From NCBI RefSeq assembly GCF_030867095.1, contig NC_081833.1, positions 75,149,395 to 75,213,394 of the forward strand: a stretch of 64,000 bases of DNA, in the 5' to 3' direction. The notes under the pieces were generated by a model. It worked only from the letters and a program-made list of their open reading frames with translations, was not told the origin of the DNA and did not search any database. Each line of letters opens with the position of its first letter. Position 1 is the stretch's first letter. Source of the stretch: Alligator mississippiensis (Eukaryota > Chordata > Crocodylia > Alligatoridae). Of the stretch, positions 36,846 through 51,261 are shown in pieces. The position numbers were made by a program, and so were the translations under genes.

Positions 36846-36854
36846 CTACCCCCC

Positions 36855-37230
36855 CAGCTGTAGGATTTCCGGTCATTCTGGGGGTGCTTTATAGTCTGGA
36901 GGGGGCTGATCCTGCCTCAGGCAGGGGGCTGGACTGGATGCGACCTTGGGGGTCCCCCCTGCTGTCGGATTTGTCACTCTGGGGGTGTCTGGGGTGCTGC
37001 GGAGGGGACTGATCCTGCCCCCTGGATATGGATATGACCCCCAGCCCCCCTGCTGTAATAGACAGTCTGGAGGGGGCTGATCCTGCCTCAAGCAGGGGGT
37101 TGTCGGGGGAGGGGTCCCCCCTAACCCCACTGCTGTCGGATTTCTGTCACTCTGGGGGTGCCTGGAGGGGGCTGATCCTGCCCCCTGCATATGGATGCGA
37201 CCTCAAGAGCACCCCCCTTGTAAGATTTGT
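36855..37230 (+). repeat. Tandem array of CR1-tail-like units
   Basis: About four copies of a unit of roughly 90-100 bases, each with GGAGGGGGCTGATCCTGCC, a GGATGCGACC or GGATATGACC block, CCCCCTGCTGT and TCACTCTGGGGGTG. The GATCCTGCCTCAGGCAGGGG and CTGGACTGGATG words are those of a CR1 3' end, so the array seems to be an amplified CR1 tail. It ends just upstream of the ZC3H18 CpG island. Confidence 0.8.
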
Positions 37231-37439
37231 GCGGCTCATGGAGGGGGGGTGATCACCTGAGAGCCCCAGCACTGAGCCGTGTGGCCCATGGGACACCAGC
37301 CCACGTGCCCCGGGGGCGCGGCCCCTTTAAGGCCCGGCCGGGTAGGGGCGGGGGCTGCTCCTCCCTCCTCCCTCCTCCCCCTACCTCTCCCCCTCCCTCT
37401 CCCTCTCCCGCCTGCGCGGGCGCGTCGCGTTGCGTCGCG

Positions 37440-37560
37440 CGCTGATGATGTCACGCCATGGCCGCCCTGCGCCGCCGCCGCCGCGCGTAGAGGCCCCGTC
37501 GCGCGCCCAGAGCCGGAGCCGCCGCCCCCGGCCCCCCCGCCGCCCCCTCCCCCCGCACAG
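37440..37560 (+). other. ZC3H18: ZC3H18 exon 1, probably non-coding
   Basis: The exon end is inferred from GCACAG|GTGAGG at 37560/37561 in the CpG island. The coding start is in the next exon, 10.9 kb away. The 5' end is not visible, so the left limit is a guess. Confidence 0.5.
37458..37490 (+). CDS. Possible 10-residue uORF in ZC3H18 exon 1
   Basis: ATG in a strong context (GCCATGG) opens a frame MAALRRRRRA ending at TAG 37488-37490. It would lie in the ZC3H18 leader if transcription starts upstream of 37458. The five-arginine run comes from a CGC repeat. It may be only part of a YY1-like site. Confidence 0.3.
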   Translation: MAALRRRRRA

Positions 37561-37659
37561 GTGAGGAGCGGCCCGGGACGGGGGAGGGGGCGGCAAGCGC
37601 GGAGGGGCCCGGGCCCAGCGCGAGGGGCGGGGCCTGGGGACGGGGCTGGGCCCTCATGG

Positions 37660-38170
37660 GGGGGCGGGCACCCCAGAATGGGGGATGGGGACCAGAGTGG
37701 GGGGAGGGGCTGCGGGGTTGGCATCCGTGCAGAGCGGGGGCTGGCGGCCTGGTCCCATTGGGGGGGTGCACCCGTGTGGGGGATGGGCTTGGGTGCACCG
37801 GAGTGGGGGAGGGGTGGGGCCCAGTGATGGGTGCACCACAGTGGGGGGGATGGTCCCATGGGGGGGGTACAGCAGAGTGGGGGGGTCCCATTGAGTATAC
37901 TTTGGGATGGTCCCATGGGGGGTGCACTAGAGGGGGGGGTCCCATTGAGTATACTGGGGGGATGGTCCCATGGGGGGTGCACTAGAGGGGGGGGTCCCAT
38001 TGAGTACACTGAGGGGATGGTCCCATGGGGGGGTGCACTGGGGGGATGGTCCCATGGGGGGTGCACTAGAGGGGGGGTCCCATTGAGTACACTGGGGGGA
38101 TGGTCCCATGGGGGGGTACACCCATGTGGGGGGTGGGCTTGGGTGCCTCAGAGTGGGGGAGGGGCTGGGC
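37660..38170 (+). repeat. G-rich minisatellite in ZC3H18 intron 1
   Basis: The core at 37850-38120 has about five copies of a unit of roughly 54 bases (GATGGTCCCATGGGGGGTGC, then ACTAGAGGGGGGGTCCCATT, then GAGTACACTGGGG), one of them shortened. It is flanked on both sides by a related unit containing GTGGGGGATGGGCTTGGGTG (near 37780 and 38130). G-runs of 5-8 are on the sense strand. Confidence 0.92.
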
Positions 38171-39223
38171 CCAATGGCGGCAGGGGCCTGCTGGGCATAG
38201 CAGCGTGGGGGAGGGGCTGGGGGCCGGTGGCCAGACACCAGGAGAAGGGGGTGAGGGGCTGGCTCCCACAGAGGTTGTGGGGCGGGGGGTGGGCGCAGGG
38301 GAGCCGCGTCCAGACGTGCTCGTGAGTTTTGTGGAGGAGCGTGGGAAGAAGGTCCCCATGTCCAGCTCCCAGGGGTGCCGCCATCACCCGGAGCGGCGCG
38401 TCCCAGCCCCACGTCGCCCTGTGCCAGCCGGGCCGTCTCCTGCTCCCCGAGGCTCCCTGCAGGAGCTGCCATCGCAGCCTCTGCCCCGAGCAGGATCCGC
38501 GCGCTTTGCCCTTAGTGCTGTGCTGCCGAATTACCCGCCATCATTGTTCCAGGGAGGATTTTCCTGCCGTGGTTCCAGTGCGTTAGGATCAGTAACCCCC
38601 CAAATATTCCCCATGAATCAACAGCAGAGCCGAAGAGAGCTGAACTCTCGCTCCCGAGCACCTCCAGGTTTGTTTGGACCCGGGACAGAGATCAAAATCT
38701 TTTCCTGATCTAAACAAATCCTTGGCTGACTTGAATGCTTAACTCTGCTGCCTAATTATTCATGCATGTGTGCTGAATGCCTTAAAAATGTGTTTATTCC
38801 CAGTAGCAGACTGGTATCCCATAGGGAACAGCTAGTGGAAGAGATTGACTTGCCCCAGCAGCGGTAAGTTGTGACGTTTGAACTCCAGCACTGGAGCTGT
38901 TCAGTCTCTAATCCACCAGAGAAGGCAGGGAACTGTGTCCCCTCGTTGGGCTGGAGTTAGGGTTTCGGAAAGTGCGACTTGGGGGATGTGGGAAGCTGGC
39001 TTTGGAAGTGGCTATCACAAGGGAGTGCTGTAGGACTAGTGCTGAAGAGAGCTTCGTGCAGCCTTTGAGAGGCTTTCTTGATGCCTCCCCACTAGTTTGA
39101 CAAATCCAAGTCGCCCCTCACCCGCACACACGTACATCTTCTAAACCGTACTTTCTCTAAGGGAGCAGGGCAGGTATGTATTTGATTTTATTGACTTTGT
39201 CAGCTACCTGACAGGTTTTCAGG

Positions 39224-39400
39224 GATGTGTTTGGTAGCTGTGTTGGTCTGAGACAAAAAGAAATGCAAAAATCTAGAACTCTTGGTTCAGAGAGATGATG
39301 CCTTTTATCAGACCAACTAAGAAATCGCAAAAAAAAAAAATTGGTCTTGTTCTGCAAGCTTTTGGGCTCACATGCCGTTCATCAGGGAAAATTAAAGATG
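39224..39400 (-). mobile_element. Penelope-like fragment, hammerhead-like core
   Basis: On the plus strand it starts GGTAGCTGTGTTGGTCTGAG and contains GATGCCTTTTATCAGACCAA. On the minus strand 39385-39354 reads CTGATGA, a stem GGC/GCC, then AAAA (GAAA in related copies) and GCTTGC, which is the order of a hammerhead ribozyme core. Non-coding and short. Confidence 0.7.
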
Positions 39401-40699
39401 GTAAAATGTCCCCTAGGTAGGAAATAAAACTTCATTTTTGCACAGTGGGAAGCTGGAGATGGAGGTCTGTCCTTCTGGGTCCATGAGTGTTGCAGGTTTT
39501 CAGGCCTTTAACTATACCCCTCAGCTTTTGTTCTGCCTACCTTCTTGGCTTTCATCTGAATCTTTTCTTCCTCTTCTTAGATCCCACTGTCTCTTTTTTT
39601 TCTGAGCCATATTTAGCGTCTCTTTTTCTGTTCTGTTCCTTTATATTTTTTCTTTCCCTAGCTCCTCACCTCTGTTTGTCTCCTGTCTTCCTGTCCATCT
39701 CCCCAAGTCACTCATCATCCTGCTCTTTGTCTAACCTATCCCATTAGTGTTTCTCTTTTGATGTTTTTCCCTACATCTGCCCACTGGCCCTCACCCACCC
39801 ATATACATAGGTTGGCCAAAAGGAATTGCCAGGTACTAGATATCCCATGGACTACCAGAAACAGACTCACATAAAAGATAATGACAGGGCAAAGATCAGA
39901 TTAGAGAAGTCAGCTTTTCTCTGCTGTTTGCAAAGGAAAAGGTGCTGCAGTTCACTGTACAGCTGCAACTGGATGCTGCTCAGGAGCTCTGCTGTGGACT
40001 GTTTTTGTGTTGGCCTCTGGCTACTACGTGTCTGATGTATGTGAAACCCTTTCATCACCTCCAGCTCTCTTTGACAGCTGAAAGGGAGAGGGAATGCTTT
40101 CAGGAAGAAAGCCTCCTGCTGGCTGCTGAGCCAGTCTGTAAGAGTCTCTCGCGATGTCGTATCTGCTCTGACTAGAGGTCTTTTCCAATCTGTTCCTCAC
40201 TCTGTTCCTGAAGTCCTGTTATGAGGTTTTCTTCGCAGGGCTGCTACTGTTGCTCTCACCTTTCTGCAACTATCCATCTTGCCGATGACTCATGGAACTT
40301 CAAAGTATTTTCTGTTCCAGCTCTGGCCAACTTTTCACTTTCTGCTCTTTAGGAAAGCACTGAGCAGTCACTGAAGTACTAGAGCCACCTGAAGGAGACT
40401 CTTACTTCATTGGTTTTTGCTCTGATCAGGGTTTTGAGATTCTCTTTGCTAGTATACTGGCTGAACCATTTTTTTTTTTTTAATGACAGGAGGTTCTGCA
40501 GCAATTGTTGGAACTTGATAGAGCTTTTCCAGTAGTCCTGTCTTTCTCAAACCCTTGCTTAAGTAGCAGCATCTAAAGGACAAAGCCACTTTCAGCGTGG
40601 TTACAGAAAGTATTCTTGAGGTTTGATGACAACGAGTTAACCTGTGTTCATAATGTTGGAGTGATGTTATAGCCCTGATGGTCCAGGAAGTATGCCAAA

Positions 40700-40800
40700 G
40701 GCAAAAAGTTTTTGTGAGTGATGCCTTTTATTGGACAAACTGCGTGGTTAGGATAGAGCTGGAGAAGCTCTCAATTGCAAGGCATTTCTTCATCACCTCC
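40700..40800 (-). mobile_element. Diverged Penelope-like fragment
   Basis: GTGATGCCTTTTATTGGACA matches the GATGCCTTTTATCAGACCAA word of the copy at 39.3 kb. The minus strand has GTGATGA followed after some 20 bases by GAGAGCTTC, a decayed hammerhead-like core. Confidence 0.45.
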
Positions 40801-42299
40801 TTAACGTACTTTCACCTCTAGTTCCTTGGACCCACTGCTACCAGGCTGTCTTCAGCAACAGGTCAATTCACTGTTGTTGTAGACAAAGGTTAAATTTCCA
40901 TAGGTTTAACTGGATGTGCTGCTTAAACTGTTGTGCCTTTCAGCCAGTTTTTATCAGAAAGCAGCAGAGCTTTAATTCAGCAGGCTGAGAGTGATAGCTA
41001 TAGATTTTCTGATTAGCGCAGCTTGTCTGACTAAATTGCATGTGTGTCTAGCTATTAAGACATCACTATTAAAATAGGATACATTCCACTATGGGAATCC
41101 TTTGCACAACTTCTGTAGATTTTACTGGGAACAACATAGCAGCCGGGGGCAGAATTTAGCTCTGTTGCCTAGAACAGGCCTTGTCAAGGGCCGAAAACAT
41201 TAACTCTACTCAATTCCATCACTTTCATTTTATGTCCAAGCCATTTCCCATCCTTATCTGTTAGTCCCTGCTTTAACAGAGAGTAGGAACTGGGCATGGT
41301 CCTGAATGCAGGACCTGCAGCCAAGATTTCCAGAGTATGCATCCAAGCTCTGACTCTCCTGCTCTTGCCTTGGGTAAGTTGCATTAAGAAAGCAGTGGAT
41401 TCAAAATCTTATTCCAGAAAGTAAGTCCTCGCAACACTTAGCTGAATGCTGGATTAATGAAATGGCCATTTTAAAATCTCCACTAGCCACTTGGGGTTTT
41501 TCTTACTGCCTTTAGCTTTACTATACCTTCTTTCATGCTCTTGTCCAGTGCTGTATTTCTTTGTTGGTAAAACAGTGCAGGACAATATTTTTGTTAGAAG
41601 AAACAAATAATAATCTCTTTCTGTATATATTGAAGGTGAGTATTTTGCATAGCATTTGGTTGGTATAAACACTTTTTATTGAACATCAGCAATGTATGTA
41701 TAAACCGTGAGAATAACATAAACTAGGTTTGTATAAACTGAGAAAAGTGGGGCAATGGAATAGACTGCATAGGGAAGTTGTGGACTCGTGATCATTGAAA
41801 GACTCTCCATCAAGGAGAGGCATATCAGCCACTGGTTGGGGATGATGGAGACGTAGCTGTGCCTATTTTCTACTTTGGGTCTTTCCCGTGCTTCTGAGCT
41901 TTGCTGGTTGTTCCCGCCCCCGTTCCCTCCCACTGCCTCTTTTTCCTGTTATGTGCGTCAGGGTGTTTTTTAGCCTCCCCAGAGAAATTGGCTGTTGGCT
42001 ACAGCTAGGGCTGGGGACTTCAACTGAGGTATGCCAATTTTACAGGAGCAAAGCCAGAGTTTTATGGCTAGAGGGTCTTGCCCCTCTGCTCAGGGTCAGA
42101 CTGATGCCATGGTCAGAGTGGCACAGACTTTGTGGGTTTTTTGCCTTCCCTTGTTGCAGGGGGCTCGGTCCTCTACCCAGAACCTTTTGACTATATATTG
42201 AGAACATTTTATAGAAGCAGGACATTGGCTGCCGTGGTTCCCTTGCTTTACCTGTGGTAGGTTAAGTCTATGTTGTGTCAGGGTTGAGGGTAATCTGAT

Positions 42300-42415
42300 G
42301 TAGAGTTTGGACTGGGGTTGTATGGGATGGTTTGGATTGGGATGATCCTATCTCAGGGAGGAGGTCAGACTAGATGACCTCTGGAGGTCCCTTCCAGCCC
42401 TACTTCTCTGAGTAG
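42300..42415 (+). mobile_element. CR1 LINE 3' tail
   Basis: The words GATGATCCTATCTCAGGGAG, GACTAGATGACCTC and GGAGGTCCCTTCCAGCCCTA are the conserved end of CR1 elements. Confidence 0.85.
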
Positions 42416-42426
42416 GTATACAAATG

Positions 42427-42554
42427 CCTTGCTCATCTCTAGGCAGTCATCCCTAGGTTGGTCTAATAAAAGATATCAAATTCACCCAAGGAACCTTGTC
42501 TGCCTATGTCCTTAGACCAACACGGCTACAACCCAAACCCTTGCTCATCTCTAG
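42427..42554 (+). mobile_element. Penelope-like short insertion with 16-bp target duplication
   Basis: The 96-base insert 42443-42538 contains TTGGTCTAATAAAAGATATC, CCCAAGGAACCTTGTCTGCC and TTAGACCAACACGGCTACAA. It is flanked by perfect copies of CCTTGCTCATCTCTAG (42427-42442 and 42539-42554). The piece lacks the hammerhead-like segment and sits just after a CR1 tail. Confidence 0.88.
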
Positions 42555-43559
42555 AAACGTGTCAGCAGTGGTTTAAGATTTAGTTAATCGTATGAAGTTG
42601 CACAGTCAAGTGCTTCAAAGTTAAGAAATGCTGAAATTAAGGGGGATCTTGCAGCTTTGACTCAGTCACTTCTGACATTTCTGCTTGAGTTTATACCTGA
42701 TGCTCAGCAAATCACTTAAATAAGGCATCTGTCTTGTGTTGCTTGTTTTTAGGGTATACCGTATGAAACTGTAGGGATCAGACTTGCAGACTAACACCAG
42801 TGGGAGCTCTGCTAGGACTCTCTAAAGTGTTGTAACTTGCTAAGTACTCTGAAATATCAAGCCCTGGGCATCTTGGGTTGAGGACTCAAAACCTGAGAGC
42901 AACGTCAAGAATTCCTCACTTTGTCCTCATCCATTGATGTTAGACTGTTTCTCCCCTTCTTTTTATGTGCCTGTGTACTGGGGGAAAAGGTGGAAGTATT
43001 AACAAGCAGGGAAGAGGCAGCGTCTGCTCTTGGTTTGGGTGCCACTGGCTCCTAGCATTTAGAAGGGACAGCTTTAGGAGAAGTCTGTGGCAGTCCCTGT
43101 GGCCACGTGAGGAGTCATGCTCAGTTACTCTGTGACAATAGCAGATACACAGTCTGGCCCATACCTGGGATCTGTGAGGGGATGCAGGGTACTTGGTGCA
43201 GACAGAAACCATAAGCTAGGCTTTATAACCTGGTCTGGAATTTGTAGTTTCATGGGGACAGTGAAAGGCACATCCCTGCTGCCAGGGTGACCCCAGCACT
43301 CTTGCTAAATCTCTGATGGGCCCCAAAGTTGCTCAGAGAAGTGGTTATAAGAATCTATAACCCCATTCAAAGAAACCACAGCAACAGCAGAAGTTTAGGT
43401 GAAACTTGTAATTGGGCCAAACTGGCTAAAGCCTGGCAAAGTTATGAGCAACTGAAAGGAGGCTTTTGATGGGAAGCATCAGGCAGCCCCCACTTCTGCT
43501 GGTGCTGCCTATAATCTTTTATAAAGCAGTTTTAAAAATAAATGCCTCCCATTTAGGCA

Positions 43560-43680
43560 GACAAGTTTCTGTAGGTAAATCTGATATCTTTTATTAAACC
43601 AGTTCAAATAGTTGGAAAACTTTTTAGCAAGCTTTCGGGTTTAAATACCTTTCGTCAGGAGAGCACTCTGCTGCAGGTTT
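43560..43680 (-). mobile_element. Penelope-like fragment with hammerhead-like core
   Basis: The minus strand at 43658-43625 reads CTGACGA, a short stem (AGG...CCC), GAAA, GC-TT-GC and TA. It is followed by TTCCAACTATTTGAACTGGT and TAATAAAAGATATCAG, as in the other copies. No clear target duplication was found. Confidence 0.75.
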
Positions 43681-44537
43681 TTGCCAAAGAATTCTAGGTT
43701 ATAAATCCTGTAGCACAGTTCACGGTCTCCAGTAATTCATGATTTCTCACTCTCACGAATCTGCTTTTTAAAGCTAGTTATAAACTGGACCAGTTTTATT
43801 AGTTAGCTAATCTTATGCTGGGTTTTTATGGTGGGGAGTGAAACCACTGGAATTCTCTTCTAGTTATTCTTAGCTGCGCTGAATAAAACTAACGTTCTGA
43901 ATTACCCTTCTCCCTTAGGTTACTTGGTATCTGGGGCCATGCTGGGTCTCTGTTCCCTGGAAATCAAAAATCCCCGAAGAGCTTATATGGGTCTGTGAGA
44001 AATGTCAACATTTTTTTTGCAAGCCCTTTTGAAATGGAGCAAAGGGAGTCATAAGAACTTAACACTGGGGCCAAACTCTTTTCATTTTTGCATAGGCTGA
44101 TGCATTAAAGCTGGCAGGCTTTCTGATCTGAGCAAGACAGAAAGCTTTTCTTCCTTTTCAGAATTCTCTATAAATATCTGCTGCCCCTGGTAAAGGTTTC
44201 AGAGTCATTTCTCCTCTTCTTTTTTTTTTTTTTTTTTTCCATCATCAACAGTGCTGTTACATTAAGAAGTTCATTTCAGCAGTTTCTGCTGTATAAGGAA
44301 GACTCCCAGTCAATCTCCACCATCTCTTCTGGTACTGTCACACTTCTGTAATTTGGCAGCTCCAAACAAGGCTGCCATGGTATTAGCACAGTTTCTTTAC
44401 TAGGTTTCCCTGCAGACCCCTGGGTCTGTTTGGGGAATAATAGATTTCAGAGATGAAAATCTCTCATCTAGGCATCCCAGCGTCAGCCAGAACAGGACTG
44501 ATTGCTATGAGGAGATGGCCTGGTAAATATAAATGTC

Positions 44538-44702
44538 TTGTACTTAAATGTAGACAAGGTTTTTTGGGTAAATCTGATATCTTTTATTAGACCAACTCAA
44601 ATAGTTGGAAAAATTCTTCTTAGCAAGCTTTCGGATATAAATACCCTTGGTCAGGCTGAGGAAGCAATATGGCCACAGCCTATACCATTGTACTTAAATG
44701 TA
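44538..44702 (-). mobile_element. Penelope-like short insertion, hammerhead-like core, 15-bp target duplication
   Basis: The 135-base insert 44553-44687 is flanked by perfect TTGTACTTAAATGTA (44538-44552 and 44688-44702). The minus strand at 44654-44621 reads CTGACCA, stem GGGTATTTATATCC, GAAA, GCTTGC, TA, then the shared TTGGTCTAATAAAAGATATC block. Confidence 0.88.
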
Positions 44703-47700
44703 CTTGAAATTGGGCTGGAGTTTTCAGTACTCTTTGAATCAATGAGTAAACTTCGTTCAGTGGCCTACATTAAAGAATGGTGGCACCATCTGTCCCAAGA
44801 TGTCAAACTATCTCATTCCCCTGCTTCTTTCCTAGTTTTAGCTTTACCTTTCCAATTCTCGGAAAAGTTTGTCCTCAAATACGTGTTGTCACAGGTAGCA
44901 TAGGAATCGCAGATCTCGGTCTTTGGTCCTGGCCTAGCATTTCTTATGTACTAATGAACTGAGATGAAGTGGTGGCCCCAGGACCGAACAGCTAACTGAA
45001 CTGATGGCCTTTTACGCACTTGCTTAACAGCCGCACTCTGGCTAGCCATAGTGCAAGCTGGCCACATGTACTGCCTTTTCAAAATAGCCTTAGCAACGAT
45101 CTGCCAAGAGCACTGAGAGAGCCGTGCCGCTGTTTTGAGGCAGGAAATGTATAATGAGCTAACGTGAGCACCCAATTTTGTCGTCTCTGGATGTTTTGAT
45201 TAAAGACCGCGTCGGTTTTAAATGTGTTCCTTTCATCGCTTGTTAATGGAGGCTAAAGGAGAAATGTAACAGGAAAGGGTTGTATTCTTGTCACGGTTTT
45301 AATAGCTACTAGCTGAGGGGAGCATTCGCATAGCTGAAGACAAAATAAGCATGAACCCACTTTCTCCAACTTGAGTGCTGAAAGCTGTCTAGATCACTTA
45401 GCAGCATCCACCTTAAAGCTTCTTATTTGCAAGAGATCAGAAAGCTTATTCCCTGACCTCCTCTCTCCCTGCCAGGTTTTTATGCTCCTACAGGCCTGTT
45501 AATGTTGACCTCTTGTATGTAACAAACCATAAGTAATTTCCAATATGTGCATTCAAAGAGCAACTTCTTGGACACTTAGACAATTAAATATGTCGTCATA
45601 GAATTATTCCTACGGATGCGTTTCTGAGCTCTGCCCCATCATTAAATGCTTTTTAGAAACATAATTTGTTTGAATTCCTTCCCATTCTGCACTTAACTAC
45701 CCAGAGGTGTTACTAGTAGGAGGCAGTTAGCTGCGTTCTTGTTTTTAGCTCTCCATAAAATGTCAAGGTTTTCATAGAACTAGCTCAATGTTGTTAGAAG
45801 CTCTGGAAACGTACATTAGGCCCAACATGGGATACACTGTACTCTTAAGTACGCTGTGCAGTGTTCAGATACTACTTATATTTCTTAGTTAGTTGACATT
45901 TGTACAGTGCCTTGAAAACTTAGTCCTGTGTCTCTGCTAAATACTAATATTTGTACATGGTGGAACTCGTCTTGGGAAGTTTTCAAAGCTGTGCTTTATT
46001 GCGACTTTTGGAAACTGCTTGTGTGAGAATAGGCAGCATTTATTTTATAGGTGCTTTCAACTTCAAAGCAACTTCATTACAAATATTAACTAATCACTTC
46101 TCTGGTCCTGTGAAGGCAGGAGGTATTGTGTAAGGGTTGATGGTACATCTGCAGTACAAGATACGAATGTAACAGTCTTTGTTCTAGGAAGCTTAGGGTG
46201 TAGGAGGCAGAATACTGATGCTTTTTTTTCTCTTTAGGTCTTGTTCATCTTAGTGAGCCCACAGGAGGGGTTTGTGTGTGGAGAGAGTGGGAACCTGGCA
46301 GCCTGGGGTCGGGGGAGAGATCTATTTATGGGGGGGTTGCTGGAAGGAGGAACCCAAGACTGAAGTGCTGGGAATCAAGGGTCTGTTCTTCTGCTGCAGG
46401 TGAGGAAACGAAAAAGAAAAGAAAAACGACAGATTAAGCTGCCCAAGCCAGTGCCAGAAATTACCTTTCAGGCTTCCTTTAACTACCTGGAGGAGAACTG
46501 CATGTTGACTGCAATACCTCATTGGGCCCTATTACAGTGCAGAGCCCCCAAATTCCATAATGATCAGTGTTTGGTGCTTAAAATCCTTAGGCAATTTGCT
46601 TTCTTTTCACCTGGAGAAATCTGCTTGGATTTCTCAGCCATCTGCTTGTGCGCTGCTGACTTAGTATGCGTTCTGCCATGTGCATTTTTCCTTGTTCTTA
46701 TGATAAGTGACAGCCTTCTTGATTTGTAGCCTCAAAGAAGCTCAGCAGTGAGGAGTCGTATGTTGGTCAAGGGGAGTAGAAAATAGCACGCAGATGGCTG
46801 ATGGGAGCCACTCTTCTATTTCACAGCATTTGATTAAGCTGTTTGAAAAGGGAGTTGTGATTTCCCTGAAGAAGCCATCTTTTTTGTTTTTTTAATATAG
46901 CATCTTTCCGCCAAAGACCTTAGATGTCCTGGGTGAAAACCTACCAATACATGCATGCTGTCAGGGAACAAGTTTCTAAGGAGGACATAATGGAGAAGAA
47001 CTTTGAATGAAGCATCCTATATATGTTAAGAGATGGTTTCTCAGAAGGGGATTAATAGTGCTGGTTTGTAATGCCATGACTTCCTTCACCTGTAAAAATA
47101 CCATAGCAAATTGTCCATTCTCCCTTTTTAGCACCCATGCCTTTCCAAACCTACATTACAGCCCAGTCTCTTTCACAGCAGTGGATAGATGTATAAATCA
47201 TACTGGGAACTGGAGGCCTCATGCTATTCCCATTAATTTGTCACTTCTGCATTTTGGAGAAACTACTTAGTCCTTGGATTTATCTGATGTTCCCAGTCAT
47301 CTTGCTAATTGTGATTTTGGTCTCTCCTGAGTGAAGGCTGCTACATGGAGTATCAGACTGCCAGCTGGTAGTAACTGCTTTCTGCTGGCACTGGCCTGGA
47401 TTAGAAAGAGCAAACTTCTGATAGGAGACCTCTGTCTCTTTTTGAATTCTCTGGGCCGTCCAGTCTCTTCATTTTTAAAACATGTTTCTTGATGAATTAC
47501 TCCAGAACACCTTCTGCCTTGCCTTTTATAATTGCTGTATTTATCTTTTTTGTTATAAGCAAAGATCTAATATTTGAATATTTGTATTGAGCCTGCTAGA
47601 AAACAGCACAATGCAGACGATCATTATGCCACTGAAAGATTTCCTTAAAGGAATTCTAAATACAGTGTTACTATGGAGAGTGGGTGGTGGGTTAGACATA

Positions 47701-48424
47701 GTAAGTTTTGTTCTCTAAATTTAACCTGATTAAAAAACTCTTAATCTAAACCTTCAAATACATCTAATTCTTGGCTTTTCCTTTCCTAGTTCAGGGTACA
47801 GCAGAAGAATTAATGCCAGCATGCAGCTCTTACCAAAGTTCATTACAGGCTGTGTTCCTGATCATCCAAGGAGCCTGAACCATTTATTTGACTAGACTGT
47901 TTTGATGCTCAGTGCTTTTGAAAATTGGTCAGTGTGTGTAGCAAGTTGACCCATTCACTTCTGAAATACCATTGCCACCTTCCAGGAGGGGCACAGCATC
48001 TGTCTTGTGTCTTGAACACTAGCCAGCAGTTTGACAGGGATTTTTTTTTTTAATGCTAGCTTCTCCAGTTGGAACTAGGAGGGAGACGTATATAAGGAAG
48101 TCTTCTATCCACGTATTTATCCAGCCTGACCCTTCCTAGGCAGAGGGGGTTAAATTCTGATACTGAACTGTGTGTCTACCTGAATGAAAAGGAGTGATTT
48201 TTTTTTTTTTAATGGAATAAGCAGATAACTGTTGATGTTTCTAAACTTCTTTCCTTCTGTGGAGTGTGCTGAGACCCTGTGCATTCTCTTTTCTGAGATG
48301 GTAGGACAGGCTGTGATCATCTCTACTCGGAAGAGAGAACTCCACATGTTTAATGAGACTTTCTCATTCCCCAAATTGTTGCATATAACACATGGCTTTT
48401 TTTTGTTCGCCTTTTGCAGATTAG

Positions 48425-51176
<2,752 letters not shown>

Positions 51177-51261
51177 GATGATGATCTGGAGGAAGGCGAA
51201 GTTAAAGATCCCAATGATAGGAAAGTGAGGCCACGTCCCACCTGCCGGTTCTTTATGAAAG
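51177..51261 (+). CDS. ZC3H18: ZC3H18 exon 3
   Basis: Encodes DDDLEEGEVKDPNDRKVRPR and PTCRFFMK plus the first base of a Gly codon. It carries the first Cys of the CCCH finger. Acceptor TTTCTCAG at 51176 and donor AAAG|GTAACA. It is nearly identical to the human protein here. Confidence 0.95.

Larger units (their letters stand above)
37270..37660. promoter_or_regulatory. ZC3H18 CpG-island promoter
   Basis: Dense CpG DNA (CGCGTCGCGTTGCGTCGCGC, long GCCGCC runs) with Sp1-like GGGGCGGGG boxes (37347, 37624), CCTCCC runs, a CRE-like TGATGTCA at 37446-37453 and a YY1-like GCCATGG. There is no TATA box, as in many housekeeping promoters. It precedes a strong donor at 37561. Confidence 0.75.
37561..48419 (+). 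other. ZC3H18: ZC3H18 intron 1
   Basis: A large intron from the CpG island to the first coding exon. The first kilobase is a G-rich minisatellite. Past about 38.7 kb the sequence becomes AT-rich and holds Penelope-like pieces and a CR1 tail. A short open frame at 46400-46729 with Lys/Arg-rich start has no support as an exon. Confidence 0.6.

Noticed and set aside
37236-38066. 276-codon minus-strand open frame across the ZC3H18 promoter
   Set aside because: It translates the minisatellite and the CpG island; repeat-driven frame with no family resemblance.
46400-46729. Possible extra ZC3H18 exon (RKRKRKEKRQIKLPKP start)
   Set aside because: It lies in intron 1 before the clear initiator exon, has no donor in phase, and no similarity to ZC3H18.
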